DNA of 62,533 nt from Candidatus Frackibacter sp. WG13. Lineage in GTDB: Bacteria > Bacillota > Halanaerobiia > Halobacteroidales > Acetohalobiaceae. The notes beneath the pieces were generated by a model. The model worked only from the letters and a program-made list of their open reading frames with translations, searched no databases and was not told the origin of the DNA. Location: contig NZ_FOTT01000017.1 of assembly GCF_900114655.1 (NCBI RefSeq), positions 1 through 62,533 of the forward strand, in the 5' to 3' direction. The position numbers and the translations under genes are program-made. Below are positions 1 to 10,375 of this stretch, one piece after another. Numbering within the stretch: position 1 is the first letter of the stretch; every line of letters starts with the position of its first letter.

Positions 1-119
1 CCATATAGTACCTGAAAGACAAATTTAGATTTAGGTTTAGATAACTTTTTAGTAATTTTTTTAGAAAAACTTGATAATTTCCTTTTCAATTGGTATATAA
101 GTTTGGTATAATTAATCAT
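1..119 (-). CDS. N-terminus of a probable transposase (runs off the window)
   Basis: An open frame reads leftward from an ATG at 119 to the window edge (39 codons) behind a strong AAGGAGGAA ribosome binding site at about 126-134. The residues are basic and start MINYTKLIYQLKRKLSSF, then a Lys/Ser-rich stretch ending KFVFQVLYG. This looks like the start of DDE transposases common in halophilic anaerobes, but only the first 39 residues are visible, with no catalytic residue, so the family is a recollection of sequence style and not a domain hit. If correct, the element extends left of the window, and its terminal sequence should lie in 120-190. Confidence 0.5.
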   Translation of the reverse strand, partial: MINYTKLIYQLKRKLSSFSKKITKKLSKPKSKFVFQVLY

Positions 120-423
120 AGGTGGAATTCCTCCTTTTTGGTTTTGGTGTCCAACCTAATTATACCAAAAAACGGAGGTAATTTCACCTTTTTTGCGTAA
201 TCTGTGGATAATCTATTTTAATCAATTGTTAAGGTTAATTGTCCACAATTTTAGGTGTTGATAATTTTCATATTATTTACTTTAAAAAATGGGGAAACTC
301 TATTATTATTTTGTAACTATGTAAGTTCCTTATGTAAGAGTTTTAACAACCTTTATTTGTAATTTTATCTTAATAGCTTGAATATTAATAATTATGAACT
401 ACATTCATCTAAGGAGGGTAGGT
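120..423. other. Divergent intergenic region
   Basis: AT-rich spacer between the transposase-like gene and the P-type ATPase. It holds the ribosome binding site of the minus-strand gene, a partial mirrored pair around 130-190 (ttccacc / ggtggaat-like stretches) that could belong to an insertion element end, and two DnaA-box-like nonamers facing each other at 203-211 (TTATCCACA on minus) and 239-247 (TTGTCCACA on plus). No small gene was recognised. Confidence 0.4.
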
Positions 424-3171
424 ATGAGTAAAGCAAACCAAAAGAAAGCATATCAATTATCAAACTCAGAAGTGATTGCCAAGTTAGATGTCGATTCTAA
501 GAATGGACTTAATAGTTCTGAAGTAAAAGGAAGACAGAGAAAATTTGGTCCTAATCAACTACCAGACCAGCAGCGTAGAACATTATTCAGTCTATTATTA
601 GAACAGTTCAAAGATTTCATGGTGTTGGTTTTAATTGGAGCAGTAATTATATCAGGTCTTTTAGGGCAGGTTGAAGATGCAATTGCGATTATTGCTATCG
701 TTATTTTGAATGCGATTATGGGATTTATACAGGAGTATCGAGCGGAGAAGTCTTTACAGGCCTTAAAGAAATTGGCAGCACCAGAGGCTACAGTATTAAG
801 AAATGGAGCTAAGAAGAAAGTGCCAACAGAAGAGTTAGTGCCTGGTGATATTATTTATTTAGAAAGTGGGGACAAGATTCCAGCCGATGTTAGATTGATA
901 GAACTTAGTAGCTTAGAGGTTAATGAAGCTTCATTAACAGGAGAATCAATTCCGGTTAAAAAGGAGACAGAAGCAATTAAAGATGAAGATATTGCACTAG
1001 GTGATCGTAAAAACATGGCTTATATGGGAACGACAGTAGTTAAAGGGAAGGCAAAGGCGGTAATTACTGATATTGGTTTAGATACTGAAATGGGAAGAAT
1101 TGCTGATATGCTACGTGATACCGAAGAAAGGGAGACTCCACTCCAACAGCGCTTGAAGGCTTTAGGACGCTGGTTAGTCTACCTCTGCTTTTTAGCTTGT
1201 GCAGCGGTAGTAGTTTTAGGAGTTTTAAAAGGAGAGCCACTCTATAGGATGTTTTTAGCGGGAGTTAGCTTAGCGGTAGCTGCTATTCCAGAAGGACTTC
1301 CAGCGATCGTTACTTTATCTTTAGCTATCGGTGTGCAAAGAATGATTAAGAGGCAAGCGATCGTTCGAAAACTGCCAGCTGTAGAGACTTTGGGCTGTGC
1401 AACGGTTATCTGTTCTGATAAAACGGGAACTCTGACTAAGAATGAGATGACTGTTAAGAAGCTCTATACTAATAGGAAGCTATATAGTGCAGAGCAAAAT
1501 TCCTTAAATAGAGCAGATGTTAAGGAAGTATTAAAGATAGGGGCCATATGTAATAATGCCGAAATTCGTCGCAATCATCAAGGCATCAAGGGTAAGATGA
1601 AGAAGTTAAAGGACCGTTTCAGTAGTGAAAGTAAGAGGTGGAAGGTTTTAGGTGACCCTACTGAAGGAGCTCTATTATTAGCGGCTCAGAAAGCAGGCTT
1701 AAAGAAGGAGGAGTTAAAGAGTAATTTTTCTCGATTTTGGGAGGTGCCATTCGATTCTAATCGTAAGCGAATGTCGGTAATTGGACAACAAGAAGGTGAG
1801 AATACTTTATATTTGAAAGGAGCACCAGACGTTGTACTAGATAGATGCAGTCATTACTTAATGAATGGAGAAGTAAAAAGATTAAATAGGAAGATGATAA
1901 AAAGATTAAAGAGACAGAATGAGAATTTAGCTTCTCAAGCTTTAAGGGTTTTAGCTGTAGCAACTCGAAAATTACCAAAGAATTTTAATCGAAACCGTTT
2001 AGAAAGGTATGAAAATAGATTAGTCTTTGTTGGATTAGTCGGAATGATAGACCCGCCAAGACCAGAAGCTCAGAAAGCGATCGCTCGCTGCAAACGAGCT
2101 GGAATTAGACCTGTTATGGTAACCGGAGATCATAAGAATACTGCTCAAGCAATTGCTAAAGAATTGAACCTATTAAATAAAGGTGATAGAGTAATTACTG
2201 GGACTGAATTAAAGGCTATGAGTGATGATGAACTTAGACAGGTTATAGATAAAATAAGTGTCTATGCCCGAGTTACGCCTGAAGATAAATTAAGAATTGT
2301 CCGAACTCTGAAGAGAAAAGGAGAAGTAGTTGCTATGACCGGGGACGGAGTTAATGACGCTCCGGCAGTAAAAGAAGCGGATATTGGTATCGCAATGGGG
2401 GAGAAGGGAACTGATGTAACAAAAGAAGCTTCATCATTAATCTTAGCCGATGATAACTTTCGGACTATAGTTGCTGCCGTAGAAGAAGGGCGAGCTATTT
2501 ATGATAATATTCGTAAGTTTATTCGGTATCTACTATCATGTAATATTGGTGAAATTCTAACAATGTTCTTAGCTTCTTTATTCGGTTTTCCACTGCCATT
2601 AGTGCCGATTCAGATATTATGGGTTAATTTAGTGACCGACGGCTTACCGGCTTTAGCTTTAGGAGTTGATCAAAGCGATGATGATATTATGGAAAGAACG
2701 CCTCGACCACCAAATGAAAGTATCTTTGCTCACGGTTTGAGAACGAGAATTATAACTCAAGGGATATTGATTGGTTTAAGTACTTTATTTGTTTTCATTT
2801 TAGGCTTGCGGGTAAGTAATGGAAACTTAGTCGAAGCAAGAACCATGGCTTTTACTAACTTAGTAATGGCTCAGCTATTCTTTGTTTTTAGTTGTCGTTC
2901 AGAAAGGTATAGTTTATTTGAAATGAATCCTTTTTCTAATCTTTATTTAGTGACTGCTGTTATTATTTCGTTTGTTATGCAACTAATTGTGCTTTATATA
3001 CCAGCATTAGAAGGTATATTTAAGACTACTTCCTTGAATCAAGTGGAATGGATTTTAATCTTAACTTCATCTGGGAGTGCTACTCTTTTAGTAGAATTTT
3101 TTGAAGGTGTTGTCAATAAAATCAGAGAAAGAATTAGGTATATTGTTGTTGAAAAAGAGTCATTAAATTAA
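424..3171 (+). CDS. Calcium-transporting P-type ATPase (P2A, PacL/SERCA-like)
   Basis: About 915 residues, the usual length for bacterial P2A ATPases. It couples ATP hydrolysis to Ca2+ export across the cytoplasmic membrane. In order: cation ATPase N-domain (residues 8-70), first membrane pair (57-100), actuator domain with TGES near 172, the M4 motif PEGLP with its ion-binding Glu near 290, phosphorylation motif DKTGTLT with Asp near 332, nucleotide-binding domain, GDGVNDAPA hinge and six C-terminal membrane helices with NLVTDGLPA. An ATG exists at 394, but AGGAGG at 412-417 sits inside that reading frame and serves the ATG at 424. It stands alone and ends at a terminator. Ca2+ specificity follows from PEGLP and family knowledge; Mn2+ is possible. 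Confidence 0.9.
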   Translation: MSKANQKKAYQLSNSEVIAKLDVDSKNGLNSSEVKGRQRKFGPNQLPDQQRRTLFSLLLEQFKDFMVLVLIGAVIISGLLGQVEDAIAIIAIVILNAIMGFIQEYRAEKSLQALKKLAAPEATVLRNGAKKKVPTEELVPGDIIYLESGDKIPADVRLIELSSLEVNEASLTGESIPVKKETEAIKDEDIALGDRKNMAYMGTTVVKGKAKAVITDIGLDTEMGRIADMLRDTEERETPLQQRLKALGRWLVYLCFLACAAVVVLGVLKGEPLYRMFLAGVSLAVAAIPEGLPAIVTLSLAIGVQRMIKRQAIVRKLPAVETLGCATVICSDKTGTLTKNEMTVKKLYTNRKLYSAEQNSLNRADVKEVLKIGAICNNAEIRRNHQGIKGKMKKLKDRFSSESKRWKVLGDPTEGALLLAAQKAGLKKEELKSNFSRFWEVPFDSNRKRMSVIGQQEGENTLYLKGAPDVVLDRCSHYLMNGEVKRLNRKMIKRLKRQNENLASQALRVLAVATRKLPKNFNRNRLERYENRLVFVGLVGMIDPPRPEAQKAIARCKRAGIRPVMVTGDHKNTAQAIAKELNLLNKGDRVITGTELKAMSDDELRQVIDKISVYARVTPEDKLRIVRTLKRKGEVVAMTGDGVNDAPAVKEADIGIAMGEKGTDVTKEASSLILADDNFRTIVAAVEEGRAIYDNIRKFIRYLLSCNIGEILTMFLASLFGFPLPLVPIQILWVNLVTDGLPALALGVDQSDDDIMERTPRPPNESIFAHGLRTRIITQGILIGLSTLFVFILGLRVSNGNLVEARTMAFTNLVMAQLFFVFSCRSERYSLFEMNPFSNLYLVTAVIISFVMQLIVLYIPALEGIFKTTSLNQVEWILILTSSGSATLLVEFFEGVVNKIRERIRYIVVEKESLN

Positions 3172-3207
3172 AATTATATATAATTATTGATTCATTAAAA
3201 TTGAGTT

Positions 3208-3243
3208 GTCAAGTAACTTTTAAAGTTGCTTGACTTTTCTTTT
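3208..3243 (+). terminator. Terminator after the Ca2+ ATPase
   Basis: Inverted repeat GTCAAGTAACTTT / AAAGTTGCTTGAC with one mismatch, followed by TTTTCTTTT. Confidence 0.75.
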
Positions 3244-3548
3244 GCTATATACTTTCTAATTATATAGGAGATTTTAAAGGTAATCATCTAAAAATGTATA
3301 ATTATATTAATATAAGATAAAAATTACAGCAATTAGTTAAATTGTGTTACATTTTAATCTTTCAATTATTTAAAAAACACCCTAATAAGTGAATGACCTC
3401 ACAAAAGTTATTTTTTACTTAAAATTGCAGGATTTTATTATTATAATCACGAAATATGTAGAATAAGAAATAAATATGTTTATTAAGTTATAATTATCAC
3501 TTTGCTCAATAATTTAGTTAGTAGTTAAACCGGAAGGAGGAAGTAATA
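3244..3548 (+). promoter_or_regulatory. Leader of the che operon with a possible sigma-H promoter
   Basis: About 300 bases without a gene. AGGATTT at 3429-3435, 15 nt, then GAAATA at 3451 resembles a sigma-H promoter (AGGAwTT then GAAT). A GAATA also occurs at 3461 but is too far away. The strong ribosome binding site GGAAGGAGG (3531-3539) belongs to cheW. No clear sigma-D (motility) promoter was seen. Confidence 0.3.
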
Positions 3549-4031
3549 ATGAGTAACGAAACGAAACAATTAATAGTTTTTGATTTAGGTGGTGAGGAGT
3601 TTGGGGTCAAGATTACTAAAGTACAAGAAATTATTAGGATGAAAGAGTTAACTCAACTACCAAATGCTTCAGAATTTATGGCGGGGATTATTAATCTTCG
3701 TGGAGATATCATTTCAGTTATCGATTTAAGAAAGAGATTTGGTGTAGAACAGAAAGAGACTAAGAAGACTCGGATTATTATTGTAGAAATGGACAACCAG
3801 GATGTTGGTCTAATTGTTGATTCAGTTTCGGAGGTTTTAAGAATTGAACCTGCTGATATTGAAGATGCACCAGAAAGAATTGCTGGAATTAAAGATGATT
3901 ACCTAAAAGGTATAGGTAAAGTTGATGATAGAATTATTATTCTTTTAGACTTAGATCAATTATTGACTACTGAAGAGAAGATTGAGTTGGAAAATGCAAG
4001 TCAGAATGTCAACGACGAAGATATAGCCTAA
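3549..4031 (+). CDS. cheW: Chemotaxis coupling protein CheW
   Basis: 160 residues of a single CheW (SH3-like) domain, which bridges chemoreceptors and CheA in the polar signalling array. Characteristic stretches are the opening strand QLIVFDLGGEEFGV, the LPNASEFMAGIINLRGDI core and VGLIVDSVSEVLRI. The start is fixed by GGAAGGAGG at 3531-3539. It is the first gene of a cheW-cheA-cheY-cheB operon with gaps of 20-50 nt. No cheR, cheC, cheD or receptor gene is present, so the pathway must be completed elsewhere in the genome. Confidence 0.95.
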   Translation: MSNETKQLIVFDLGGEEFGVKITKVQEIIRMKELTQLPNASEFMAGIINLRGDIISVIDLRKRFGVEQKETKKTRIIIVEMDNQDVGLIVDSVSEVLRIEPADIEDAPERIAGIKDDYLKGIGKVDDRIIILLDLDQLLTTEEKIELENASQNVNDEDIA

Positions 4032-4068
4032 TGGAATTTAGGATATAGTTTGTAGAGGAGGTTAAAAG

Positions 4069-6057
4069 ATGGATATAGAGGAGTTTCAAGATTTATATGC
4101 TACAGAAGCTCAGGAACATTTAGAGATACTAAATAATTCCCTTTTACAATTAGAGGATAATCCACATGATTTAGGGCTTGTAAAAGAACTATTTAGAGCA
4201 GCCCATACATTAAAAGGTATGGCTGGGACAATGGGGTTTGAAAAAGTAAGTAATTTAACTCATGCTATGGAAAATATTCTAGATAAATTACGTAATGAAG
4301 AGATGGCTGTTAGTACAGAAATTGTGAACCTCTTATTTAAATCGTTAGATACTTTAGAAATTTTAATTAATGATGGTGAAGAGGCTTTGTCTTTCGAATT
4401 AGAAGATATTATTTCCGAATTAAAGGGATATGCTTCTGGTGAGATTGAAGTTAGTAATGATTCTAATAATATTGATGAAGCTACTACAATCCATAATTTT
4501 AGTATAGAGTTATCTGACGGAGAGATTAAGTCGGCAAAAAATAAATTAACAGAAGGCTCAGTTGTATTTCTTTTAAGAGTTATTTTAGAAGATGACTGTG
4601 TCTTTGGTGCTTTAAGAGCTAAGATGGTTGGTGACGAATTAGAAAGCTATGGAGAAATAGTTAAGGCTAATCCGGCATTACAAGATATAGAGGGTGCTGA
4701 AGTTGATAGCGAATTCCAAGTTTTATTTATTAGTAATTTTGAGGATAAAGAGATCCTTGATGCTTTAGATCGAATTTCTGAGCTTAAAGAACTTGATTTA
4801 GAAGTGATTGATGACCTAAATGAATTAAAGAAAGCAGAAAGCAAGAAGAATAAGAATAGTAGCAAAAAGACTTCGGCTAAATCATTATCTAAACGGTTAA
4901 AATCTAGTAGTACAATTCGAGTAGATGTAGAACGTTTAGATGATTTAATGAATTTAGTAGCCGAATTAGTAATTAAGAGAACCCAGGTAGAGTCAATTGG
5001 TGAGAGTTACCAATTAGATGAATTAAACAAGAAATTAAAGTCATTAGGTAAAGTTACAAGTGAATTGCAGAATTCTGTCATGAATATGCGGATGGTGCCG
5101 ATTAATTTAGTCTTTAATCGTTTTCCAAGAATGGTGAGAGATTTAGCACAAGAAATGGAAAAAGAGATTAATTTAGAGATTGAGGGAGAAGATACAGAGT
5201 TAGATAGAACAATTATTGATGAAATTGGTGATCCATTAGTACATATTTTGCGTAATGCAGCTGACCATGGGATTGAAAGTCCAGAAGAACGAAAGAAGGC
5301 TGGCAAAGATCCAGCCGGAACAGTTAAGATGTCGGCTTTTCATGAAGGTAATAATGTAATAATTCAAATACAAGATGATGGTAAGGGAATTGATGCTGAG
5401 TTTATAAAACAGAAGGCTCTTTCTAAGGGAGTTATCTCTCAAGAGGAAGCGGAGATGCTTAGTGACCAGGAAACAATTAATTTAATCTTTGCATCAGGTT
5501 TTAGTACTTCCGAAGAGGTTAGCGATGTATCTGGTCGTGGTGTTGGGATGGATGTAGTTAAGAATAAGATTGAGTCTTTGAGTGGATCTGTTGATATCTA
5601 TTCTAAAGTAGGTGAAGGCTCTACATTTACAATTAAATTGCCATTAACTTTGGCTATTATTCAAGGTTTCTTAATTAATATTGCTGATCAAAAGTATGTT
5701 TTACCTTTGGAAACGATTCAAGAGATAGTTAAAATTTCGCCAGATGATATTAAGACTATTAGGCAACAGGAAGTGATTCAAAGAAGAGGTTCTGTTATTC
5801 CATTAATTTCATTACGAAAGGAACTTAATAAGCCTGAATATGAAGAGATACCAGAAGAACTTTCAATAGTAATTATTAAGATTGGTGAAGAAAGCTATGG
5901 TTTAAGTGTTGATTCGATCATTGGACAACAAGAAGTAGTGATTAAACGGATTAATGATCTATCAGATGGAGTAGAAAAGATAGCAGGAGCTACTATTTTA
6001 GGTGATGGTAGTGTAGCATTAATCATTGATATTGAGGAAGTTACGTTAGGGAAATAA
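4069..6057 (+). CDS. cheA: Chemotaxis histidine kinase CheA
   Basis: 662 residues with the classic five domains. P1 Hpt domain with phospho-acceptor His46 in AAHTLKGMAG; a P2 region (about 150-260) that docks CheY/CheB; a charged Ser/Lys linker (260-285); P3 dimerisation helices from RVDVERLDDLMNLVAELV; the P4 ATPase with N box HILRNAADHGIE, G1 box DDGKGID and G2 box GRGVGMDVV; and a CheW-like P5 domain from about 525. It phosphorylates CheY and CheB in response to receptor state. The start ATG at 4069 has GAGGAGG 9 nt upstream. All catalytic motifs are intact. Confidence 0.97.
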   Translation: MDIEEFQDLYATEAQEHLEILNNSLLQLEDNPHDLGLVKELFRAAHTLKGMAGTMGFEKVSNLTHAMENILDKLRNEEMAVSTEIVNLLFKSLDTLEILINDGEEALSFELEDIISELKGYASGEIEVSNDSNNIDEATTIHNFSIELSDGEIKSAKNKLTEGSVVFLLRVILEDDCVFGALRAKMVGDELESYGEIVKANPALQDIEGAEVDSEFQVLFISNFEDKEILDALDRISELKELDLEVIDDLNELKKAESKKNKNSSKKTSAKSLSKRLKSSSTIRVDVERLDDLMNLVAELVIKRTQVESIGESYQLDELNKKLKSLGKVTSELQNSVMNMRMVPINLVFNRFPRMVRDLAQEMEKEINLEIEGEDTELDRTIIDEIGDPLVHILRNAADHGIESPEERKKAGKDPAGTVKMSAFHEGNNVIIQIQDDGKGIDAEFIKQKALSKGVISQEEAEMLSDQETINLIFASGFSTSEEVSDVSGRGVGMDVVKNKIESLSGSVDIYSKVGEGSTFTIKLPLTLAIIQGFLINIADQKYVLPLETIQEIVKISPDDIKTIRQQEVIQRRGSVIPLISLRKELNKPEYEEIPEELSIVIIKIGEESYGLSVDSIIGQQEVVIKRINDLSDGVEKIAGATILGDGSVALIIDIEEVTLGK

Positions 6058-6079
6058 TTAATGGTTAGGAGGGTTATTG

Positions 6080-6439
6080 GTGGCTAAGATATTAATTGTT
6101 GATGATGCTCAATTTATGCGAACGATGTTGTCGAAATTGATAGAAGAAGAAGGTCATGAAGTAGCAGGGGAAGCAGTTAATGGAATAGATGCAGTGCAAA
6201 AATACAAAGAATTAAGTCCAGATATGGTAACGATGGATATTACTATGCCAGAAATGGATGGGATTGAAGCAATGAAGGAGATCAAAAAGGTGGACCCAGG
6301 AGCTAATATTATTGTTTGTAGTGCTATGGGGCAGAAGCCGATGGTAGTGGAAGCATTAGAGGCTGGGGCTAAGGATTTCATTGTTAAGCCAATTAAGCCG
6401 AAAAAAGTTAAAGAAGCTTTAGCAAATATACTAGGTTAA
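6080..6439 (+). CDS. cheY: Chemotaxis response regulator CheY
   Basis: A 119-residue stand-alone receiver domain. The acidic pair is in ILIVDDAQFMR (Asp8, Asp9), the phosphorylated Asp53 in TMDITMPEMDG, and the conserved Lys near 103 in FIVKPIKP. Phospho-CheY switches the flagellar motor. Both a TTG at 6077 and a GTG at 6080 are possible; GTG is preferred because it lies 6 nt after TAGGAGGG and gives the usual MAKILIVDD start. It lies between cheA and cheB in one operon. Confidence 0.95.
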   Translation: MAKILIVDDAQFMRTMLSKLIEEEGHEVAGEAVNGIDAVQKYKELSPDMVTMDITMPEMDGIEAMKEIKKVDPGANIIVCSAMGQKPMVVEALEAGAKDFIVKPIKPKKVKEALANILG

Positions 6440-6489
6440 TATACTAGTGGGGATTAGGTTTAGGGGATGAATAAGGGAGGGAAGGTACT

Positions 6490-7608
6490 TTGACCTCAGA
6501 AATAAAAGTATTAGTTGTTGATGATTCAGCTTTTATGCGTAAGATGATCTCTACTATGTTAGATACGAGGGGTATTAGGGTGGTAGCAACAGCTAGGAAT
6601 GGTAAGGATGCTCTAAAGAAGTTAGAAGAATATAAACCAGATGTTGTTACCTTAGATGTAGAGATGCCAGTTATGAGTGGATTAGATTTTTTACGAAAAG
6701 TAATGAAAGATAATCCTTTACCAGTAATTATGTTAAGTAGTTTAACTGAAAAGAATAGTGTGACTACAATTAAAGCTTTAGAACTAGGGGCAGTAGATTT
6801 TATTCCAAAACCTTCAGGAACTATATCTTTAGATATAGATAAAGTAGAAGCTGAATTAATTAAGAAGGTAAGAGTGGCTGCGAAGTCAAGTCCAAGTTTA
6901 TCTAAATCCTCTTTAAAGGATAATAAGAAGTTTAGTAGAAAATCAACTAGTAGTTCTAAAAATAAAAGAATAAATCAAAATAAATTTAAAAGCAAGAGCA
7001 AACCGATATCTAAAGCAGAGTCAAAATCTACTAGAGGTAAAAAGCTAGTAGTTATTGGTGCTTCAACTGGAGGGCCTAGGGCTTTAAAGGAAGTTATGAC
7101 TAGGATTAATGAGAATACTAATTGTGGTATATTAATAGTACAACATATGCCTCCTAATTTTACAGCATCGTTAGCTCATAGATTAGATAAATTAGCACCT
7201 ATTAAGGTTAAAGAGGCTGAAGATGGAGATCAGATCATGCCAGGTAGAGCCTTGTTAGCGCCAGGGGATTATCATATGTTAATTAATAGCGATGGTACTA
7301 AAGTTAAGTTAAATCAAGATGATAAAGTACATAATGTTCGTCCTGCTATTGATTTGACTATGGAATCTGCTGCTAGGTATTATGGAAGTAGAACATTAGG
7401 TGTCATTTTAACAGGGATGGGTAAAGATGGAACTCGCGGTTTAGAAGCGATTAAAAGTGTTGGTGGTTATACTATTGCCCAGGATGAAGAGACATCAGTA
7501 GTTTATGGTATGCCTAAGGCTGCTTATAGAGCTGGAGTAGTTGACAGTGTTAAGCCATTAAACTTTATCGGTAATGAAATTATGCAATATATTAAAAAAT
7601 TAAAATAG
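6490..7608 (+). CDS. cheB: Chemotaxis response regulator protein-glutamate methylesterase CheB
   Basis: 372 residues: receiver domain (1-125, phospho-Asp56 in TLDVEMPVM), a long Ser/Lys-rich linker (135-180), then the methylesterase domain with the triad Ser192 (GASTGG), His219 (QHMP) and Asp313 (GKDG). It removes methyl groups from, or deamidates, receptor glutamates and so provides adaptation. The start is TTG at 6490, preceded by AAGGGAGGGAAGG. The linker is longer and more basic than in the E. coli protein. Last gene of the che operon, ending at a strong bidirectional terminator. Confidence 0.95.
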   Translation: MTSEIKVLVVDDSAFMRKMISTMLDTRGIRVVATARNGKDALKKLEEYKPDVVTLDVEMPVMSGLDFLRKVMKDNPLPVIMLSSLTEKNSVTTIKALELGAVDFIPKPSGTISLDIDKVEAELIKKVRVAAKSSPSLSKSSLKDNKKFSRKSTSSSKNKRINQNKFKSKSKPISKAESKSTRGKKLVVIGASTGGPRALKEVMTRINENTNCGILIVQHMPPNFTASLAHRLDKLAPIKVKEAEDGDQIMPGRALLAPGDYHMLINSDGTKVKLNQDDKVHNVRPAIDLTMESAARYYGSRTLGVILTGMGKDGTRGLEAIKSVGGYTIAQDEETSVVYGMPKAAYRAGVVDSVKPLNFIGNEIMQYIKKLK

Positions 7609-7622
7609 ACGAAAGAAAATAA

Positions 7623-7654
7623 AAAGCCTTTAATCCCTGTGGATTAAAGGCTTT
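7623..7654. terminator. Bidirectional terminator between cheB and parC
   Basis: Perfect 14-bp stem AAAGCCTTTAATCC / GGATTAAAGGCTTT with a CTGT loop. T-rich sequence flanks both sides, so it can end cheB (plus) and parC (minus). Confidence 0.85.
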
Positions 7655-7721
7655 AATTAATTGTTGACGCTCCAAAATTTTATATTAATTATGCTTGAAA
7701 TCTAATTATGAAATTAGCTTG
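7655..7721 (+). repeat. Dispersed intergenic repeat, copy A
   Basis: About 65 bp beginning AATTAATTGTTGACGCTC and containing ATGCTTGAAAT. A copy of the same length with roughly 80% identity lies at 55848-55912, and a rearranged relative lies on the minus strand at 48377-48430. All three are intergenic. Nature unknown: a decayed miniature element or a shared regulatory sequence. Confidence 0.5.
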
Positions 7722-7732
7722 TAGTATAATTT

Positions 7733-10120
7733 TTATTCTCCATGCTCTAAATTTGGTAGTTTAATCACTTTTTCTAATTTATCGTCATCTAATTCAATTT
7801 GAGAATACATTCTGCCTACTCGTTGGGTATTAGTAATATCTTCTAATGGTATTTCTTTTAACGCACCACTTTTAGTAACAAAGAGTAGTCGTTCTTCTTC
7901 TTTAGCAGTAGTTACTTGGATTAATTCATAATCATCACTAGATAATGTCTGTAATCCTTTGCCGTTGCGTTTTTGTAGCTTATAAGCCTCGATTTGGGTT
8001 CGTTTTCCTTTACCTTCAGGGTCAATGACTACTACATAGCCATTCTCTTCAGTTAAGTTAAAGCTAATAACTTCGTCATCGTTAGCTAAATTTACACCCT
8101 TGCTTCCCTTAGTATTACGGCCGGTATCTGATACTTCTGATTCAGCAAAATGAATAGTTTGTCCATTCTTAGTACCTAGTAATAGGTTCTGATTACCATC
8201 GGTTACTTCAATTCCAATCACTTCGTCATCTTCATTAAGGTTAATCGCTTTAATTGAGGATACACTGGTATCATATTCTTTACCAATGGTCTTCTTAACT
8301 AATCCTCCTTTAGTGGCAATAGTAATGAATTTTTGCTTAGTTTCGTCGTCTAACATAATAATATCAACTATCTCTTCATCGATTGGAAGTTTTAAATAAT
8401 TATTTAATGGGTCGCCGGTAGATAAGCCATGGTGTTCTGGAATTTGATGAGTATTAAGGATATGAACTTGTCCAGTATTAGTAAAGAACAATAGATCATC
8501 CCGGGTGGTACCGGTAAAGACATGGGTGATATAATCTTTTTTTCCAGCTCTAACATTACTTAAATCATTAGTCCGTTTTAGATAGTTACGATGAGAAAAA
8601 GAGATAACGATATCTTCATTCTTAATTAGATCACTTTCGTCTAATTCTGCCTTAGATTCATCAGCTATAATTTTGGTCCTTCTCTGGTCGCCATATTCTT
8701 TTTGTACTTCATCTAACTCTTCTTCAATTAGATTATCCATTACTTCTTTTTGATTTAAGATTGAGTTTAGATATTTAATTTTCTCTTTTAGGTCAGTAAT
8801 TTCGTTAGTGATCTTCTTAATTTCTAAACTGACTAATCGTTGTAATTTCATATTTAAGATGGCTTCAGCTTGTCTTTCTGAAACGTTTAATTCTTTTTGC
8901 AAATTCTTTTTAGCAGTTCGTGGATAGCGGGATTTTCTAATAATAGCAATAACTTGGTCAAGATTATCAATAGCAGTCTTTAAGCCCATTAAGATATGCT
9001 TACGATCTTTAGCTTTATTAAGCTCAAACTGGGTTCTATTAGTAATAACATCCCTTCTAAAGTCTAAAAAGTGTTGTAAAATAGTCTTTAGATTCATAAC
9101 CTCTGGTCTTTTATCTACTAATGCCAACATATTAATCCGTTGGCTGGTCTGTAGAGAAGTATATTTATAGAGCCGATTGATTATTATATCTGCATTCGCT
9201 TTGCTTTTGAGGTCAATAACGATGCGTAATCCATCCTGATCTGACTCATCGCGAATATCAGAGACATTATCAACCTTGCCTTTCTTAACAGTATCGGCTA
9301 TTTCTTCTATTAATTTAGCTTTACTTAGTTGGTAAGGAATTTCGGTAATTACTATTCTTTCACTACGACTACTTCGCTTTTCAACTTCTACTTTAGCTCG
9401 AAGGACAATTCTACCTTTACCGGTGTGATATGCTTTTTTAATTTCGTCATTACCAACGATTTTACCACCGGTTGGAAAATCTGGTCCCGGGATATGTTTC
9501 ATTAAATCATCGATATTACATTTAGGATTATTTAATAGGTACTTTAGACCTGAGATAACTTCATTAATATTGTGTGGTGGGATATCTGTACTCATACCGA
9601 CAGCAATACCACTAGAACCATTGATTAAAAGGTTTGGAACTCGCGAGGGAAGAACAGCAGGTTCTTGTAATGACCCATCGAAGTTATCAATAAAATTAAC
9701 TGTCTCTTTCTTGATATCTTTAAGCAGTTTTTCGGATAAAGGAGCAAGTCTAGCCTCGGTATACCGCATAGCCGCGGCACTATCTCCATCTATTGACCCG
9801 AAATTACCATGTCCGTCGATTAGCTGGTATCTTTGACTAAAGTCCTGAGCCATACGTACCATAGCGTTATAAACTGCAGCATCACCATGAGGGTGATACT
9901 TACCTAATACCTCTCCAACGATTCTTGCTGACTTTTTATGTGGTTTATTCGGAGTTAATCCTAAATCTTTAGTTGCGTATAAAATTCTTCTATGTACTGG
10001 TTTTAAACCGTCACGAACGTCCGGTAGTGCTCTACTAATGATAACGCTTAATGAATAGCTTAAATATGATTCTTTCATTTTATCTTCAATTGCAACAGGG
10101 GTAACCTCTTGCTTGTCCAT
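7733..10120 (-). CDS. parC: Type II topoisomerase subunit A, probably topoisomerase IV ParC
   Basis: 795 residues of GyrA/ParC type: breakage-reunion domain with catalytic Tyr120 ([11 protein letters not shown]), coiled-coil gate, and a C-terminal beta-pinwheel (from about 490) with GRNTKGSKG in one blade. The GyrA box (QRRGGKG-like) expected after the first pinwheel strands is missing: the sequence reads [12 protein letters not shown] there. That favours decatenating Topo IV over gyrase. In the quinolone region [10 protein letters not shown], the usual Ser and Asp/Glu are Ala81 and Asn85. A TTG at 10129 is in frame, but AAGGAG lies 10 nt before the ATG at 10120. The partner subunit is at 11783 on the other strand. 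Confidence 0.85.
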   Translation of the reverse strand: MDKQEVTPVAIEDKMKESYLSYSLSVIISRALPDVRDGLKPVHRRILYATKDLGLTPNKPHKKSARIVGEVLGKYHPHGDAAVYNAMVRMAQDFSQRYQLIDGHGNFGSIDGDSAAAMRYTEARLAPLSEKLLKDIKKETVNFIDNFDGSLQEPAVLPSRVPNLLINGSSGIAVGMSTDIPPHNINEVISGLKYLLNNPKCNIDDLMKHIPGPDFPTGGKIVGNDEIKKAYHTGKGRIVLRAKVEVEKRSSRSERIVITEIPYQLSKAKLIEEIADTVKKGKVDNVSDIRDESDQDGLRIVIDLKSKANADIIINRLYKYTSLQTSQRINMLALVDKRPEVMNLKTILQHFLDFRRDVITNRTQFELNKAKDRKHILMGLKTAIDNLDQVIAIIRKSRYPRTAKKNLQKELNVSERQAEAILNMKLQRLVSLEIKKITNEITDLKEKIKYLNSILNQKEVMDNLIEEELDEVQKEYGDQRRTKIIADESKAELDESDLIKNEDIVISFSHRNYLKRTNDLSNVRAGKKDYITHVFTGTTRDDLLFFTNTGQVHILNTHQIPEHHGLSTGDPLNNYLKLPIDEEIVDIIMLDDETKQKFITIATKGGLVKKTIGKEYDTSVSSIKAINLNEDDEVIGIEVTDGNQNLLLGTKNGQTIHFAESEVSDTGRNTKGSKGVNLANDDEVISFNLTEENGYVVVIDPEGKGKRTQIEAYKLQKRNGKGLQTLSSDDYELIQVTTAKEEERLLFVTKSGALKEIPLEDITNTQRVGRMYSQIELDDDKLEKVIKLPNLEHGE

Positions 10121-10178
10121 ATATATCAAACTCCTTTCTAGAAATTAACAAATTCAAGTGAGATTAATAACAATACCT

Positions 10179-10206
10179 ATTATATCATTATTGATTGAAA
10201 TTGCAA
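10179..10206 (-). promoter_or_regulatory. Sigma-A promoter of parC
   Basis: On the minus strand TTGCAA (10206-10201), 16 nt, TATAAT (10184-10179), about 60 nt upstream of the parC start. Confidence 0.55.
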
Positions 10207-10332
10207 AAGTAAGCTAAGTTATATTTATTTTCACCAGTATAATCTTGAGAATATCAATATATATAAAATCATACATGAAAATCTTGTATTCTTCAAGCGC
10301 CTTTTGTAATTTAAAGATAAATATTTGAAGAA

Positions 10333-10375
10333 CATAAAACCTTTAAAGCTTTTGGTAAGCTTTAAAGGTTTTATG
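10333..10375 (-). terminator. Perfect inverted repeat overlapping the end of the small-gene operon
   Basis: 18-bp perfect stem (CATAAAACCTTTAAAGCT and its complement) with a 7-nt loop. It covers the stop codon and last codons of the 10343 gene. The following minus-strand sequence is T-rich but interrupted, so termination is likely, not certain. Confidence 0.6.
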
